A stretch of 64,000 nt of DNA from Gautieria morchelliformis (Eukaryota; Basidiomycota; Agaricomycetes; Gomphales; Gomphaceae). Under the pieces are notes generated by a model. It had not been told where the DNA came from. It was given only the letters and a program-made list of their open reading frames with translations, and searched no databases. Location: positions 61,468-125,467 of the forward strand of contig WHVA01000345.1 in NCBI GenBank assembly GCA_015179125.1. The letters are read 5' to 3'. Shown here piece after piece: positions 54,874 to 64,000 of the stretch (within the stretch, counting starts at the first letter, position 1; each line of letters begins with the position of its first letter). Both the position numbers and the translations under genes were made by a program.

Positions 54874-56346
54874 ATCCAGGCTTGGGATTTCTTGTGAGAT
54901 GATGGTTTTCAACAAGATGACTGAGTGTCACCTCTCTTTCAATCCCTGATGTAATTCGTTCTAGTCATGTGACCCAGCAATAATTAATGTTACAACCATG
55001 CCACTTGACATGTCCCATCACCTCCATCACCTCCGACCTTCCCTTGTTCTCTCTTTCTTCACCATTACTTACTGTAGCCGCATGACCAATGATATATTGG
55101 GTGACGTGGCACTTCCACTGGGACAATGTCTCAAGGGTCCACGTGATGCGTGACACACTAGACGCCAGCATTGCCGGCGGGGCCCTTGTCGTGGTGATTA
55201 AGATAGGGGCAGGAACCAAGCACCCCTGACCTGAGCGAGCGCTTAAATCACGTGATGTGCCAAATCGAAAGACTTGGATCTCAATTTTTCAAAAAGTGTG
55301 CCAGAAAATTCAATTTTGATATAGAGAAGTGTAAATTTTGTATCTAGTTACTATATTTTTTATTGAGTTGCTAATATGTCACTGGGCAAGGGACTCTGCC
55401 CATGTTTGACCACTTGGCTGTGTCATGTGGCACATGACCTCCCAGAATGGTCATCCATCACACAGCGTGGAATTCAAAATTAGTCCATGGGCGTCATGTA
55501 AGAGTTTTTTCACATTTTCCTGAATTACTCTGACATTAGTCCCAAACATTACTCCAGAAGAGTAGTCTCATGGTATTGTCAAATATATCACACATTACTC
55601 TTGCATGTATCATCCGCCTCGTCATATATAATATATACAGCTAGATAGGCGCAGCTAAATACGAGACATGATTTGGACTGTTGGAGTTGCAACATGGCTG
55701 TAATGTCACACATTGTCACGTCTCCCTCCTACCACCACCACAAGCATTCTGGCCAACTGTAGCGTATGTGTGGTCCAATGTCGCACTCCGCGTCCAAGGC
55801 CGGCACTGCATTGATATTATGTATCAGAAATCCCAGAGGTTAGAACTAGAAAGGACAACGGCTTCAACTTATATGTTGCACCCCTGATGAACTATTGTCC
55901 TAAGTATTTTGGATTTGACTTCCGGATGTCAGAGAAGGTGGAAGTCGGGAAGAGAGTGCTGAGGGTTGGAGGTTGGAGGTCGGAAGAGGTGGAGGACAGA
56001 GTATTGAAGGCAAGGAGAGAGACAGAGCTTTCAAGACTTGCTGTGCTAAGAACAGGAGATGGTGCCAAGGGATTCACGTATCGAAGTCGATTATCTGATT
56101 GCAGAAACGGAGACATACATATGGGGGTTTCATACAAAGAGCTGAAGCAACAAGTAATAGCGTAGTACTGAGCAAATTCCAGAGGGAGTGGGAATCAGAT
56201 AGACATATGGGGTAAGTAACTAATGCGGAACAAGGGGATGACAAGGGGGTGCAGGGTAGAGTAAGAACAATGGCAAAAGAACAAAGGTGCGTAAGTACAA
56301 TGGGCATCGGAACAAACGGAAATACGGAAAAGGTATCATGCTGTGT
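54874..56346. other. No gene supported
   Basis: AT-rich intergenic sequence. A plus frame 55887-56165 (92 codons) contains LAVLRTGDGAKGFTYRSRL. DNA at 56020-56090 resembles 53635-53700, so both may be pieces of one unknown repeat or gene. Confidence 0.35.
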
Positions 56347-56676
56347 TCAGGGTTGAGTATGGAGGCCGGTGGATAGAGTTGACCAGGGGTACTGAAGAAC
56401 AAGGGGTTGAGGTTGTAGGTTGCGGCTGTTGCGGAATAGAGTCAGAGGTGCTGCGGAGGTGTTCCAGAGGTGGTGGAGATGGTTGAGCGGCATGGTTGTA
56501 ACAGTTAACAAGTATGGAAGGATTTGTGGCTTGAGAGGTGTCAATCGGAGCAGAAACTGCAAATCATAGATGTCGTTCACCATGCTGTCATTTGAGAACA
56601 ATGTTGAGCATCGTATAACACCTGCCAACCACGATGATGAGACCTTCCCCTCAAATCCTGAGTTGGCCACATTCAT
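56347..56676 (-). CDS. Small hypothetical ORF, doubtful
   Basis: 109 codons from the ATG at 56676 (MNVANSGFEGKVSSSWLAGVIRC). The first 40 residues look protein-like; the rest is leucine/proline-rich without a motif. No homologue recognised and no splice support, so it may be spurious. Confidence 0.2.
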   Translation of the reverse strand: MNVANSGFEGKVSSSWLAGVIRCSTLFSNDSMVNDIYDLQFLLRLTPLKPQILPYLLTVTTMPLNHLHHLWNTSAAPLTLFRNSRNLQPQPLVLQYPWSTLSTGLHTQP

Positions 56677-56959
56677 TGATCAACTGTTTCCACTTTAAGA
56701 TGGCCCGGAGCATTTCGCCCGCCTGTATCATTGGGGCCTTATATTCGGTGTGTGAATATATGAGGATGGATCACCCCCTCGTTTTTTTCCTCCAGTGTGC
56801 TTCATAGTCACATGGGAGGCACTGGAACCCAAGTTCTCGATGCCATTCCTCCATTACCTTTGTTGTGTGCAGGTCACCCTACATGCATACCCTTATTGGG
56901 TGAAAAGATTCCGCGTAAGCACTCAGCGCAGTTGGTGAAATAAACTGATTCATTACACC

Positions 56960-57385
56960 AGGGCAAAGGCAAGGGAATGCCAGATATTAATAGACAACAA
57001 CCTGCAGGCAAAGCAAAGCATGCTTGTCACCCTCTCGGAACAGGAGCTAGTGGCAAAAGCCAACAAAGCCATGGACCAACTAGACCGTGCAGACAACAGG
57101 GATGGGGTGTGTTTTGTGGGGGCCAAAAAGCTTGTGAATGGAGGGATAATTTTTGAGTTGCACATGGCAGCTGTGGTGATGTGGGTACAAGCTCATAAGA
57201 AGGAATTTTTAGAGAAATTCAGTGGGACAGCAATTATTAAAGACAGAGCAGTATCCATCATTGTGGAGTATGTGCCGCTTTCTCATTCAGCAGAAGCCTT
57301 TGCAGAGCTCCAAAAGATTGAGTGTGGCTTGATGCTACCGGACAACACCCTCATATTGACAAGATACTGGCATTGTCCCTAAGGC
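56960..57385 (+). pseudogene. LINE ORF1 internal fragment
   Basis: LSEQELVAKANKAMDQL, FVGAKKLVNGGIIFELH, VVMWVQAHKKEF and TAIIKDRAVSIIVEYVPLSHSAEAF match LINE-1 ORF1 (15950-15600) closely. Both ends are missing and it lies in plus orientation. It reads across the place where LINE-1 has its TAG, supporting that stop as a mutation. Confidence 0.85.
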
Positions 57386-57544
57386 AATGCACACTATTGG
57401 AGTAGATAGATAATGCCAATGGATCCTTATAGATCCACTGTACAGTTCTTGTGTGGGAAGTGCACTATGGTTCCCCATCTTACACTTACCTTACACTGTC
57501 ACTATGTAGCACCAGAATACCACACATTTGTTGAGTTCTGTTGC

Positions 57545-57897
57545 TGTGAGGGCAACACTAATGACGAAGCCACAACCAAAAGATACTTAAGGAGATAAGA
57601 GCCGATACTAGGACAATGACCAACTGTGTAGTGGGTATCCTCAGAGATCAAGCTGAGGAAACGCCACCACACGGGCTACAGTCTTATAGCGCTGGCAAGG
57701 CTTACATAATAGGGAAGATGGAAACTTGTAGAAGGTTACGGAAGGTGACGGAAAGTGATGGAAGGTTGCATAATGTGACGGAATGTCACAGAAGGTTATA
57801 GAAACTGACAGAAGGTTATGGAAACTGACGGAAGGTGACGTAAACTCATGGAAGGAAATAGAAACTTGTGGAAGGAAACACGTGAACCCTGACATCA
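57545..57897 (-). repeat. Chromovirus 3' LTR
   Basis: 353 bp, TGTGAGGG...GACATCA. 57715-57895 is an irregular tandem array of GGAAGGT.ACGGAA words. The second LTR (63680 on) has fewer units before the window ends, so the array length varies between LTRs. Confidence 0.88.
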
Positions 57898-57970
57898 CCC
57901 CCTCTCAATGCTTGTCGTCCCGGCAAGCACAGCTGCCACCTAGCCCCCAACATCCACCGAGACATTGTTT

Positions 57971-58501
57971 TCAAGTATGCCACAGGCGGGACCACCATCT
58001 CTCCTGGCCCTTCCCTTCCTGGTAGTGCAGGTCGATGATGAGCTCAGGGGGATTGGGGTCCATGGGCAAGTGCGGCCCTCGAAACCTTGGTCGACGTATT
58101 CGCTCTCCTGCCATGTTACGGAAACGCCGCCCCACCCAGCCTTCAAAAGTGTAGGGGGTTCCACAAGGGGGGGTTCCATCGTTGAGGAAGACAGGGTCGC
58201 CGACGTAGTACGTGTTCTCTCGTCTGTGTCGGGGTCTGAGGAATGCGAGTGCAGGGCGAGTGGGCGCCTGACTCTTCGCTGGTGTGAGGTCCTCAGAGCT
58301 GACAGACCACTTTGAAGACCATGCGACGTCGAGATCACGGCAGTCAAGCATCCTTTGTAGCTTGGCTTCACTGGCTGCTCTGGATGACGAGAAGCCGGAG
58401 AAGTGCAGGAGGGTGGGATCGACACGTGACATGTTTGGCAGGTCAGAGAGGTTTTGGGTGAAGCTGGGGAGGGCAACAAGCTCAATGGCAGGCGAGGACA
58501 T
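57971..58501 (-). CDS. Extra ORF between chromodomain and 3' LTR
   Basis: ATG at 58501, 176 codons, intact, ending 73 bases before the 3' LTR and starting 107 bases after the Pol stop. It begins MSSPAIELVALPSFTQNLS. The middle is basic, and the end is rich in R, P and W (GWVGRRFRNMAGERIRRP, PELIIDLHYQEG). I recognise no domain, signal peptide or membrane segment. It could be an extra element gene expressed from a subgenomic or reinitiated message, or captured host coding sequence. Its intactness inside a heavily mutated element is notable, but chance openness cannot be excluded. Confidence 0.45.
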   Translation of the reverse strand: MSSPAIELVALPSFTQNLSDLPNMSRVDPTLLHFSGFSSSRAASEAKLQRMLDCRDLDVAWSSKWSVSSEDLTPAKSQAPTRPALAFLRPRHRRENTYYVGDPVFLNDGTPPCGTPYTFEGWVGRRFRNMAGERIRRPRFRGPHLPMDPNPPELIIDLHYQEGKGQERWWSRLWHT

Positions 58502-58607
58502 GGTTGATGGATGTGGTGGGGTCGATGCAGTGGAAGTGAGCGGTCACAGGTGGAGAGGGGATATATAGCTTATCGGAATGAATTGGTTAGGCAGATGCCG
58601 ATATCGC

Positions 58608-59072
58608 TTATCTTTGGGGGTCTGGACCCTCGACATTATGAGTAGAAGTCCTGCCTGCTGTCCAGTCGAAGAGAGTTTGCCTGGAAGGTTCTGTGAAGTT
58701 CTGAAATCTCTGGAAGGGGAGGGACATGTATGTGGCTGCTGAGATATGCTGAGGTGCCTCTGGGTTCTGCCGGTGAAATTCCTTAACGAGTTGCTTTGCC
58801 CCAGAGACATCTTTCGCTGGTAGCCAGAAATCGTCAGCAGCTCCATAGCCCTTCCAGCACATGAGATACTCCAACCTTCCACGGAACATCCTGCTGTCTA
58901 AAATCCTTTCAACTTCATATTCTTCGTCTCCATCCCGTATGACAGGGGGGGGGGGGGTTGGAGGGGCATGACGTTCAAGAATTGGGTCATCTTCATATGG
59001 CCGAAGCAGGACGACAGAGAACACTGGATGTGTGCGACCAAAGGATGCAGGAAGATTTAGACCATAGGCATT
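58608..59072 (-). pseudogene. Chromovirus chromodomain tail
   Basis: YEVERILDSRMFRGRLEYLMCWKGY then DDFWLPAKDVSGAKQLVKEF is a canonical chromodomain with the aromatic-cage positions Y, W and W/F-type residues present. It follows the integrase in the same frame after a TGA. A run of G near 58946-58956 encodes prolines. The frame ends at 58608. Confidence 0.9.
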
Positions 59073-60131
59073 TCATGAGACCACCTTATTAACAGTGTAG
59101 GGGCCTAGCCACTTGTGGTCTAGCTTCTTCATTGGGCGAGTGGTTGTGATGTTTTGTGCATTGAGCCAGACCTTGTCACCAAGCTTATAAACTGGGGCTG
59201 CTTTATGGTGCACATCATAGAAGCGTGCCATGTTCTCCGCTGCCTTGGACAGGGCTGAACGAGCTTCTCTTGTGGCCGCTTCCATCCGCGTTGTGAACTC
59301 ATCCAGGGCCTCGAGTCGAGTTTCCCGGACTGGTTCCAGTCCCAGTCTTGGATGTTGGCCACTGTCCAACATGAAGGGTGTAGTCTGGGTTGAGGCATGG
59401 ATTCGGTTGTTATAGGCAAACTCGGCCAAGGATATCCATTCGAACCAATCATCCTGACGCTGGTTGATGAATAGTCGAAGGTATTGCTCAATCTCCTGAT
59501 TAACCCTTTCAGTCTGTCCATCAGTTTGGGGGTGATAAGCAGTAGAGGCAGCGACTTTGACACCAAGAAGTTTGTTCAGTTCACGCATGAACTGGGAGAT
59601 GAACTGTGTGCCTCGATCACTGATGATTTCGTCAGGGAGCCCATGAAGTTTCCAAACATGATCACGGAAGAGTCGGGCGACTCCCACCGAAGTTACATCT
59701 GAAGTGGTGGGAATGACATGTGCATGCTTTGAGAGGCGATCATTGACAACAAGGAGAGCATCATAGCCATGACTGGTAGGCAGTTCTATGATCAAGTCAA
59801 CAGATATAACCTGCCATCTATGGTCTGGGATACGGTTTGGTAGAAGCTTGCCAATGGGAGAAGTAGGGAAGGTTTCTGTCCGGTTGCACAGGTCACAGGC
59901 CTTCATGTATTTTGCAATATAACGTCCCATCCCAGGCCACCAGTAACTCTGAGCAACTAGTTCAGTGGTTCTCCAACAACCAGGGTGACCGGTGAGAGGC
60001 ATGTCATGGTGCGCCTTCACTATGTCATGTCGTAATTTTGCATCAAGCGGCACGTACACTTTGTTGTGATAGAGGACAAGCCCATCCTGTTCAGACCACT
60101 CTTCTCCTCGTAAATTTCCAGAGGAGCCCAG
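59073..60131 (-). pseudogene. Chromovirus integrase
   Basis: HHCC zinc domain (HHDMPLTGHPGC to CDLCNR) and catalytic core (VISVDLIIELP, IISDRGTQFIS, YHPQTDGQTERVNQEIE) with all three acidic residues, then the C-terminal PVYKLGDKVWLNAQN domain. Bounded by in-frame TAA (60132) and TGA (59073-59075). The domain itself is uninterrupted. The frame continues past 59073 as NAYGLNLPASFGRTHPVF into the chromodomain. Confidence 0.9.
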
Positions 60132-61642
60132 TTATTTGAGAGCCTTGACAACCTTTTCATCCCGGTCTACACAGTTCCTTACTTGATTGAGGAAAGCATC
60201 ACCTTCACCCGAGACTAACTGCGCACCAGCCTCTGGGGGATTCGCCTTGATGTGGAACAAGTCAGGGGTAAGTAAGACTTGATTTTGATTGTCTTCCTCC
60301 CCCCGCTTATGATCCACGCGTCGTGAGAGTGCATCAGGCTTGGCTGAATGACGACCAGGACGATGGATCAGCTCAAAATCAAAGCGAGAGAGGTAGAGTG
60401 ACCAGCGTGCTTGACGATGGTTCAGGTTTTGTGCAGTGCGGAAGTAGGTGAGGTTCTGATGGTCATTGAGAATCTCAATCTTGTGCTTGGTTCCCTCTAA
60501 GATGTGGCGCCATTCCTCTAATCCCTGAATCACAGAAAGAAGCTCCTTGTCATGGATGGCATAGTTGCGTTCAGCATCATTGAGGCTTTTGGAGACAAAC
60601 CCCACAGACCGCCATTTGCCATCATCACATAGCTGGGACAGTACTGCTCCTGTGGCATAGGCTGAGGCATCTGTTTCAAGACGGAAATGTTTGTCTTGAT
60701 CAGGGAGGACAAGGATTGGTGTTGAGGTGATGAGGAGTTTGAGCTTGTCGAAGGACGCTTGCTCTGGGCCATTTGGATCCCAAGACCATTGGGCATCCTG
60801 TTTTGTCAACTGGTTGAGGGGCTTTGCAATGTGTGAGAAGTCTTCCACAAATCTACAGTAGAAGTTGATGAAACCAAGGAATGATTTGACTTCAGTGACA
60901 TTACGTGGTATTGGCCAGTCCCACACCCCTGCAACATTGACTGGGTCCATGGCAACCTGTCCTTGAGAGAGGTGAGGCCGAGATACTCTACCTCTAGTTG
61001 CTCAAATAGGCATTTTTCAGGTTTGAGGTACAGGTTGTTGGCCCGGAGGATTTCAAGGACATGTCGTACAATCCTACGATGTTCTTCAAGTGACTCTGTG
61101 AAGATGAGAATGTCCTCCATGAACACCACCACAACCCCTTCATCAATGAGACTCTTGAAGATGTCATTCATCATTGTCTGGAACGTTGCTGGGCTGTTCG
61201 TGAGTCCAAAGAACATGACTAGAGGTTCATACAGGCCCCTATTTGTCCGAAAGGCTGCCTTCCACTCATCTCCCTCTTTTATGCGTACATTATTATATCC
61301 CCAGCAGATGTCAAGCTTTGTGAAGTATTTAGCCCTTCCAGCAGCAATCTTATTCATGATGTCTGGAACAATGGGTAAAGGATAGGCATTCTTGATTGTT
61401 ATATCATTGAGCTTCCGGTAGTCTTGCACAAATCTAAGACTGCCATCCTTTTTCTTCACAAAGAAGACTGGAGATGCCATAGGTGACTTGGAAGGACGGA
61501 TACGATGGCTCTTCAGGTTCTCCTCAAGGAAGTTATCCAGTTCCCTTTGCTCAACCGGCAACATTGGGTAAACCTTTGTGCTGAAGGGTTGTGCACCTGG
61601 AGTGAGCTCAATTGCATGGTCCCAAGGCTTTCGAGGAGGCAG
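60132..61642 (-). pseudogene. Chromovirus RT and RNase H, active site altered
   Basis: RT contains SHRIRPSKSPMASPVFFVKKKDG, TKLDICWGYNNVRI and NSPATFQTMMN. The usual YMDD box reads FMED (about 61110), replacing the first metal-binding aspartate by glutamate. A one-base shift near 60972 leads into MDPVNVAGVWDWP. RNase H follows with ETDASAYATGAVLS, HDKELLSVIQGLEEW and KPDALSRR. A TAA at 60132-60134 ends the frame before integrase. Confidence 0.9.
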
Positions 61643-62389
61643 TTAGTCAAATGACTCCTTAGAAAACACATCCTTGAACTCCTGGTATGGTTTGGGGACA
61701 AGGTCCTCGAAGGATCTGACTGGTGCAGACTTGCTGGCCCGTTCAGAAAGCTGTTGGGAGACAGTTCAGCCTGCGCCAATCATTTCAGGACTCTCATTCA
61801 CAAAGATGACAAAGGTCCTGTCTCCTTCCTCAAGTAGGGAGCGGGTGTGCTGTTTGGGAACCTCCTCTTGATCTACACTCTCTTCTGGAACAGTTTCGAC
61901 TGTGGGCCCTCTGACAACAGGTCTGCCCCCACATGACTTGGGACAGTGTGTCATCTTCACATCTCCTGTACGCCAGTTAACTTCTGGGTTGTGTTCAACA
62001 AGCCATGTGTGACCAAGAATGATGGCAAGTCGTCCGAGGCTTGTGACAGAGAATGTGGCATGTTCCGTATGATCCCCAAAGGTGCAAATGAGGTCGACTT
62101 CTTCCTTGATTGAGCCAGCCTCATTTGGGGTACCATCAATATTGTAGACGGGGATGGCACGGGGTAGGGGATGGGTCCGAAGTCTGTGTTCCCTTACAAA
62201 CTCCACATCGATGAACATCCCTGTAGCACCACTGTCAAGGAGGGAGTCAATTGCAAGTGGATGCCCTGTGTCAACGGAGTGGACCTTGAGAGGTACTTTG
62301 GTGCATCGGCGGAGGTCAGCAGCACGGACATATAGAGGGACTGGAAGGTTTGCATTAGCAACTGGAGTGATGGGTTGGGTTTTTGGCAT
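61643..62389 (-). pseudogene. Chromovirus protease and Pol N-terminus
   Basis: From ATG 62389. The retropepsin motif LLDSGATGMFIDVEFV and the flap-side LAIILGHTWL are intact. In-frame TGA at 61766-61768 and TAA at 61643-61645 separate it from the reverse transcriptase; reading continues in the same frame on both sides (SFEDLVPKPYQEFKDVFSKE between them). Confidence 0.85.
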
Positions 62390-62519
62390 GGCTGGTTTGT
62401 TTCAGTTCGATCAGGGGTAGGAGAAGGATGCATCATATCGCCTGTGATCCCTATTGTACATGTTTCGAGAACTGAAAACTGATTCGTCGAGCGGGGCATG
62501 TCTTTCACCGCTGACTGGC

Positions 62520-63600
62520 CTAAAAACCCTTTCCTTTCTCTTGGACAGGGGCTTCCACCTTCTGTTTGCGTTCCTCCATCGCCGCTGCTACAGATTTAGA
62601 GACAATTGCTGCAATGTCTGCCTCTGTGAGGTTTGCACGGATTCGTGGCTTGCGAGGTTCAGGACAGTCTGGTGAAATGTGACCAGGTCTCTTACAGTTG
62701 TAGCAGGTCTGTGTTTCGGTGCGGTGGTGGGATGAGTCAATGTCCATAGGTGTCGCATTACTGGGTGGTGCTGTGACAACAGGAGCCATAGCAGGAGTGT
62801 GGAGTGGTTGGGCAGGAGGAGGGCGATTAGGGACATGAGGTGTCTGTGCCTTCCTGACCTCTAACAGATGGCGATGATTGCGGTCAATCTGACAGGCTGC
62901 TTCCTTCCAGGCTTTGAGGTTGGATGGAAGAAAGGGCTGGGCGTGGATCTTGTCAAGGATACCTGCTGGAAGGCCATGAGCATAGGCATCCTCGAGTGCC
63001 TCATCATTAAAGCCTGTCCTGCCTGCCAGGATCTCAAATTGAGCCGTGTATTCATCTGCCGACATTCCTGACGCCATCCTAAGGTCATGCAGCTTAGTGC
63101 GAGCCGTTCTGGCACGATCTGGGTCACCAAAGGCCTCCTCCACACGTTTAATAAACCCCTCCAGAGTGGATATAGAGGAGGTGCCATCAATGACAGCCTG
63201 TGTCTCGTTGTGTGCCCATATCTCCGCAGAGCCTCCGTCATGAAGGAAAGAGCATATAGGATCTTTGTGCGTCATCTGGGAAGGATGCTGGCTGGACAGC
63301 GATGGACAACTTGATAGACCTGATAAACCCTTCAGTCTCTGCACGGTCTCCATTGAACTTCTCCGGTTCTGCTGCTTTGATAGAGCGAGTAGATGGAGGG
63401 ACACTGTGAGGTACTGAGGGCGCAAGGGCTTGAGCAGCAGCAACAGCAGCGTTGGTGGCAGCATTGGCTAAGTGGTCGTGAACGTTAACAATCTGATGTG
63501 CAGTTCCTGATTCTGCAGTTGAAGTTGCTGCACTGCTGTGCTTGGCTGGAAAGGAGGCCTCGAAGAAATGGCCCATGGTCACCCAGGTCCCAGTATGCGT
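62520..63600 (-). pseudogene. Chromovirus Gag
   Basis: The N-terminal part, with AAEPEKFNGDRAETEGFIRSIKL and PASFPDDAQRSYML, is shifted near 63245 into the frame SFLHDGGSAEIWAHNE. That frame continues through the Gag core (GFIKRVEEAFGDPDRARTARTKL, MSADEYTAQFEILA) to a CCHC knuckle (CYNCKRPGHISPDC) and a lysine-rich end at 62520. One small deletion accounts for the shift. The exact start is uncertain; an ATG near 63577 fits the upstream frame. Protease follows in a different frame. Confidence 0.85.
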
Positions 63601-63679
63601 CTGGGAGTTGGTCTGCCATAGGCTGAGATGAAGGCTGGTTAAGAAAAGTGTGTGGGGTCGTCCTATGAGCTTGATCTTC

Positions 63680-64000
63680 TGTGAGGGCAACACTAATGAC
63701 GAAGCCACAACCAAAGATACTCAAGGAGATAAGAGCCGATACTAGGACAATGACCAACTGTGTAGTGGGTATCCTCAGAGATCAAGCTGAGGAAACGCCA
63801 CCACACGGGCTACAGTCTTATAGCGCTGGCAAGGCTTACATAATAGGGGAGATGGAAACTTGTAGAAGGTTACGGAAAGTGATGGAAGGCAGAATGTGAC
63901 GGAATGTGACATGTGAAGGATGACATGTGACGAAGGTGACGGAAGGTTATGGAAACTGAGGAAGGTGACGGAAACTCATGGAAGGAAATAGAACTTGTGG
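63680..64000 (-). repeat. Chromovirus 5' LTR, cut by window end
   Basis: The first 200 bases match the 3' LTR nearly exactly (for example GGAGATAAGAGCCGATACTAGG). The terminal part lies beyond the window, so the target duplication cannot be tested. Confidence 0.88.

Larger units (their letters stand above)
57545..64000 (-). mobile_element. Ty3/gypsy chromovirus, runs off the window
   Basis: One LTR at 57545-57897 and a second from 63680 to the window end share TGTGAGGGCAACACTAATGACG. A polypurine tract (GAGAGGGGG, minus) precedes the 3' LTR. Minus-strand order is gag, protease, RT, RNase H, integrase, chromodomain, as in chromoviruses, whose chromodomain targets integration to modified chromatin. 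Several nonsense and frameshift changes and an altered RT active site make it inactive. Confidence 0.93.

Noticed and set aside
57641-57898. LTR array as a CRISPR-like repeat array
   Set aside because: Units are irregular 10-12 bp words without spacers, lie inside a retrotransposon LTR, and the genome is eukaryotic.

Overview
This is a repeat-dominated accessory region of a filamentous basidiomycete, most likely an agaricomycete. The evidence is a fungal FunK1-type kinase relic, a DUF3712-type multi-exon gene relic, degenerate F-box/WD40-like genes with short introns, two-ORF fungal LINEs, and a chromodomain Ty3/gypsy element of fungal type. Almost all long reading frames belong to retrotransposons. 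The only candidate for an intact host gene is a charged coiled-coil gene at 53866-54873 (minus). I recognise no rRNA, tRNA or CRISPR.

Layout. 480-2600 holds two decayed minus-strand host genes (FunK1 kinase and an unknown). 3560-3940 holds three repeat copies, one with its core inverted. 5517-17714 is a nest three levels deep: a hAT-like element (8-bp target duplication) contains a Ty1/copia element (Copia-A, 5-bp duplication), which contains a full-length two-ORF LINE (LINE-1, 12-bp duplication). 18840-27420 and 30385-33150 are two inverted copies of a segment carrying a TATA-box leader, a 17/19-bp minisatellite and F-box/WD40-like gene remnants. The first copy is split by the nearly intact LINE-2 (20436-26938), and the second shows the unoccupied site. 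29212-29665, 34518-36420 and 56960-57385 are LINE fragments.

37516-42770 is a young Ty1/copia element (Copia-B) with two 488-bp LTRs and a perfect 5-bp duplication. It abuts a broken glycosyltransferase-like exon. 43801-44511 is a Tourist/PIF-Harbinger-like terminal inverted repeat element. 44985-48335 is a DUF3712-type pseudogene that ends in an inverted fragment of a similar gene, a perfect 20-bp palindrome, and then a 5'-truncated copia copy (Copia-C). The LTR of Copia-C is itself split by an oppositely oriented solo LTR. 50762-51640 is a third, diverged copy of the F-box/WD40-like segment. 57545 to the window end is a Ty3/gypsy chromovirus, lethally mutated in Pol but carrying an intact extra 176-codon ORF downstream of the chromodomain.

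The genes do not form a pathway. The coherent story is the order of transposition events, read from target duplications, truncations and the paralogous empty site. I found no convincing new host system. The most unusual observations are the core-inverted repeat, the extra chromovirus ORF, the hairpin that presents AATAAA in the Copia-B LTR, and the repeated TATA-leader family.
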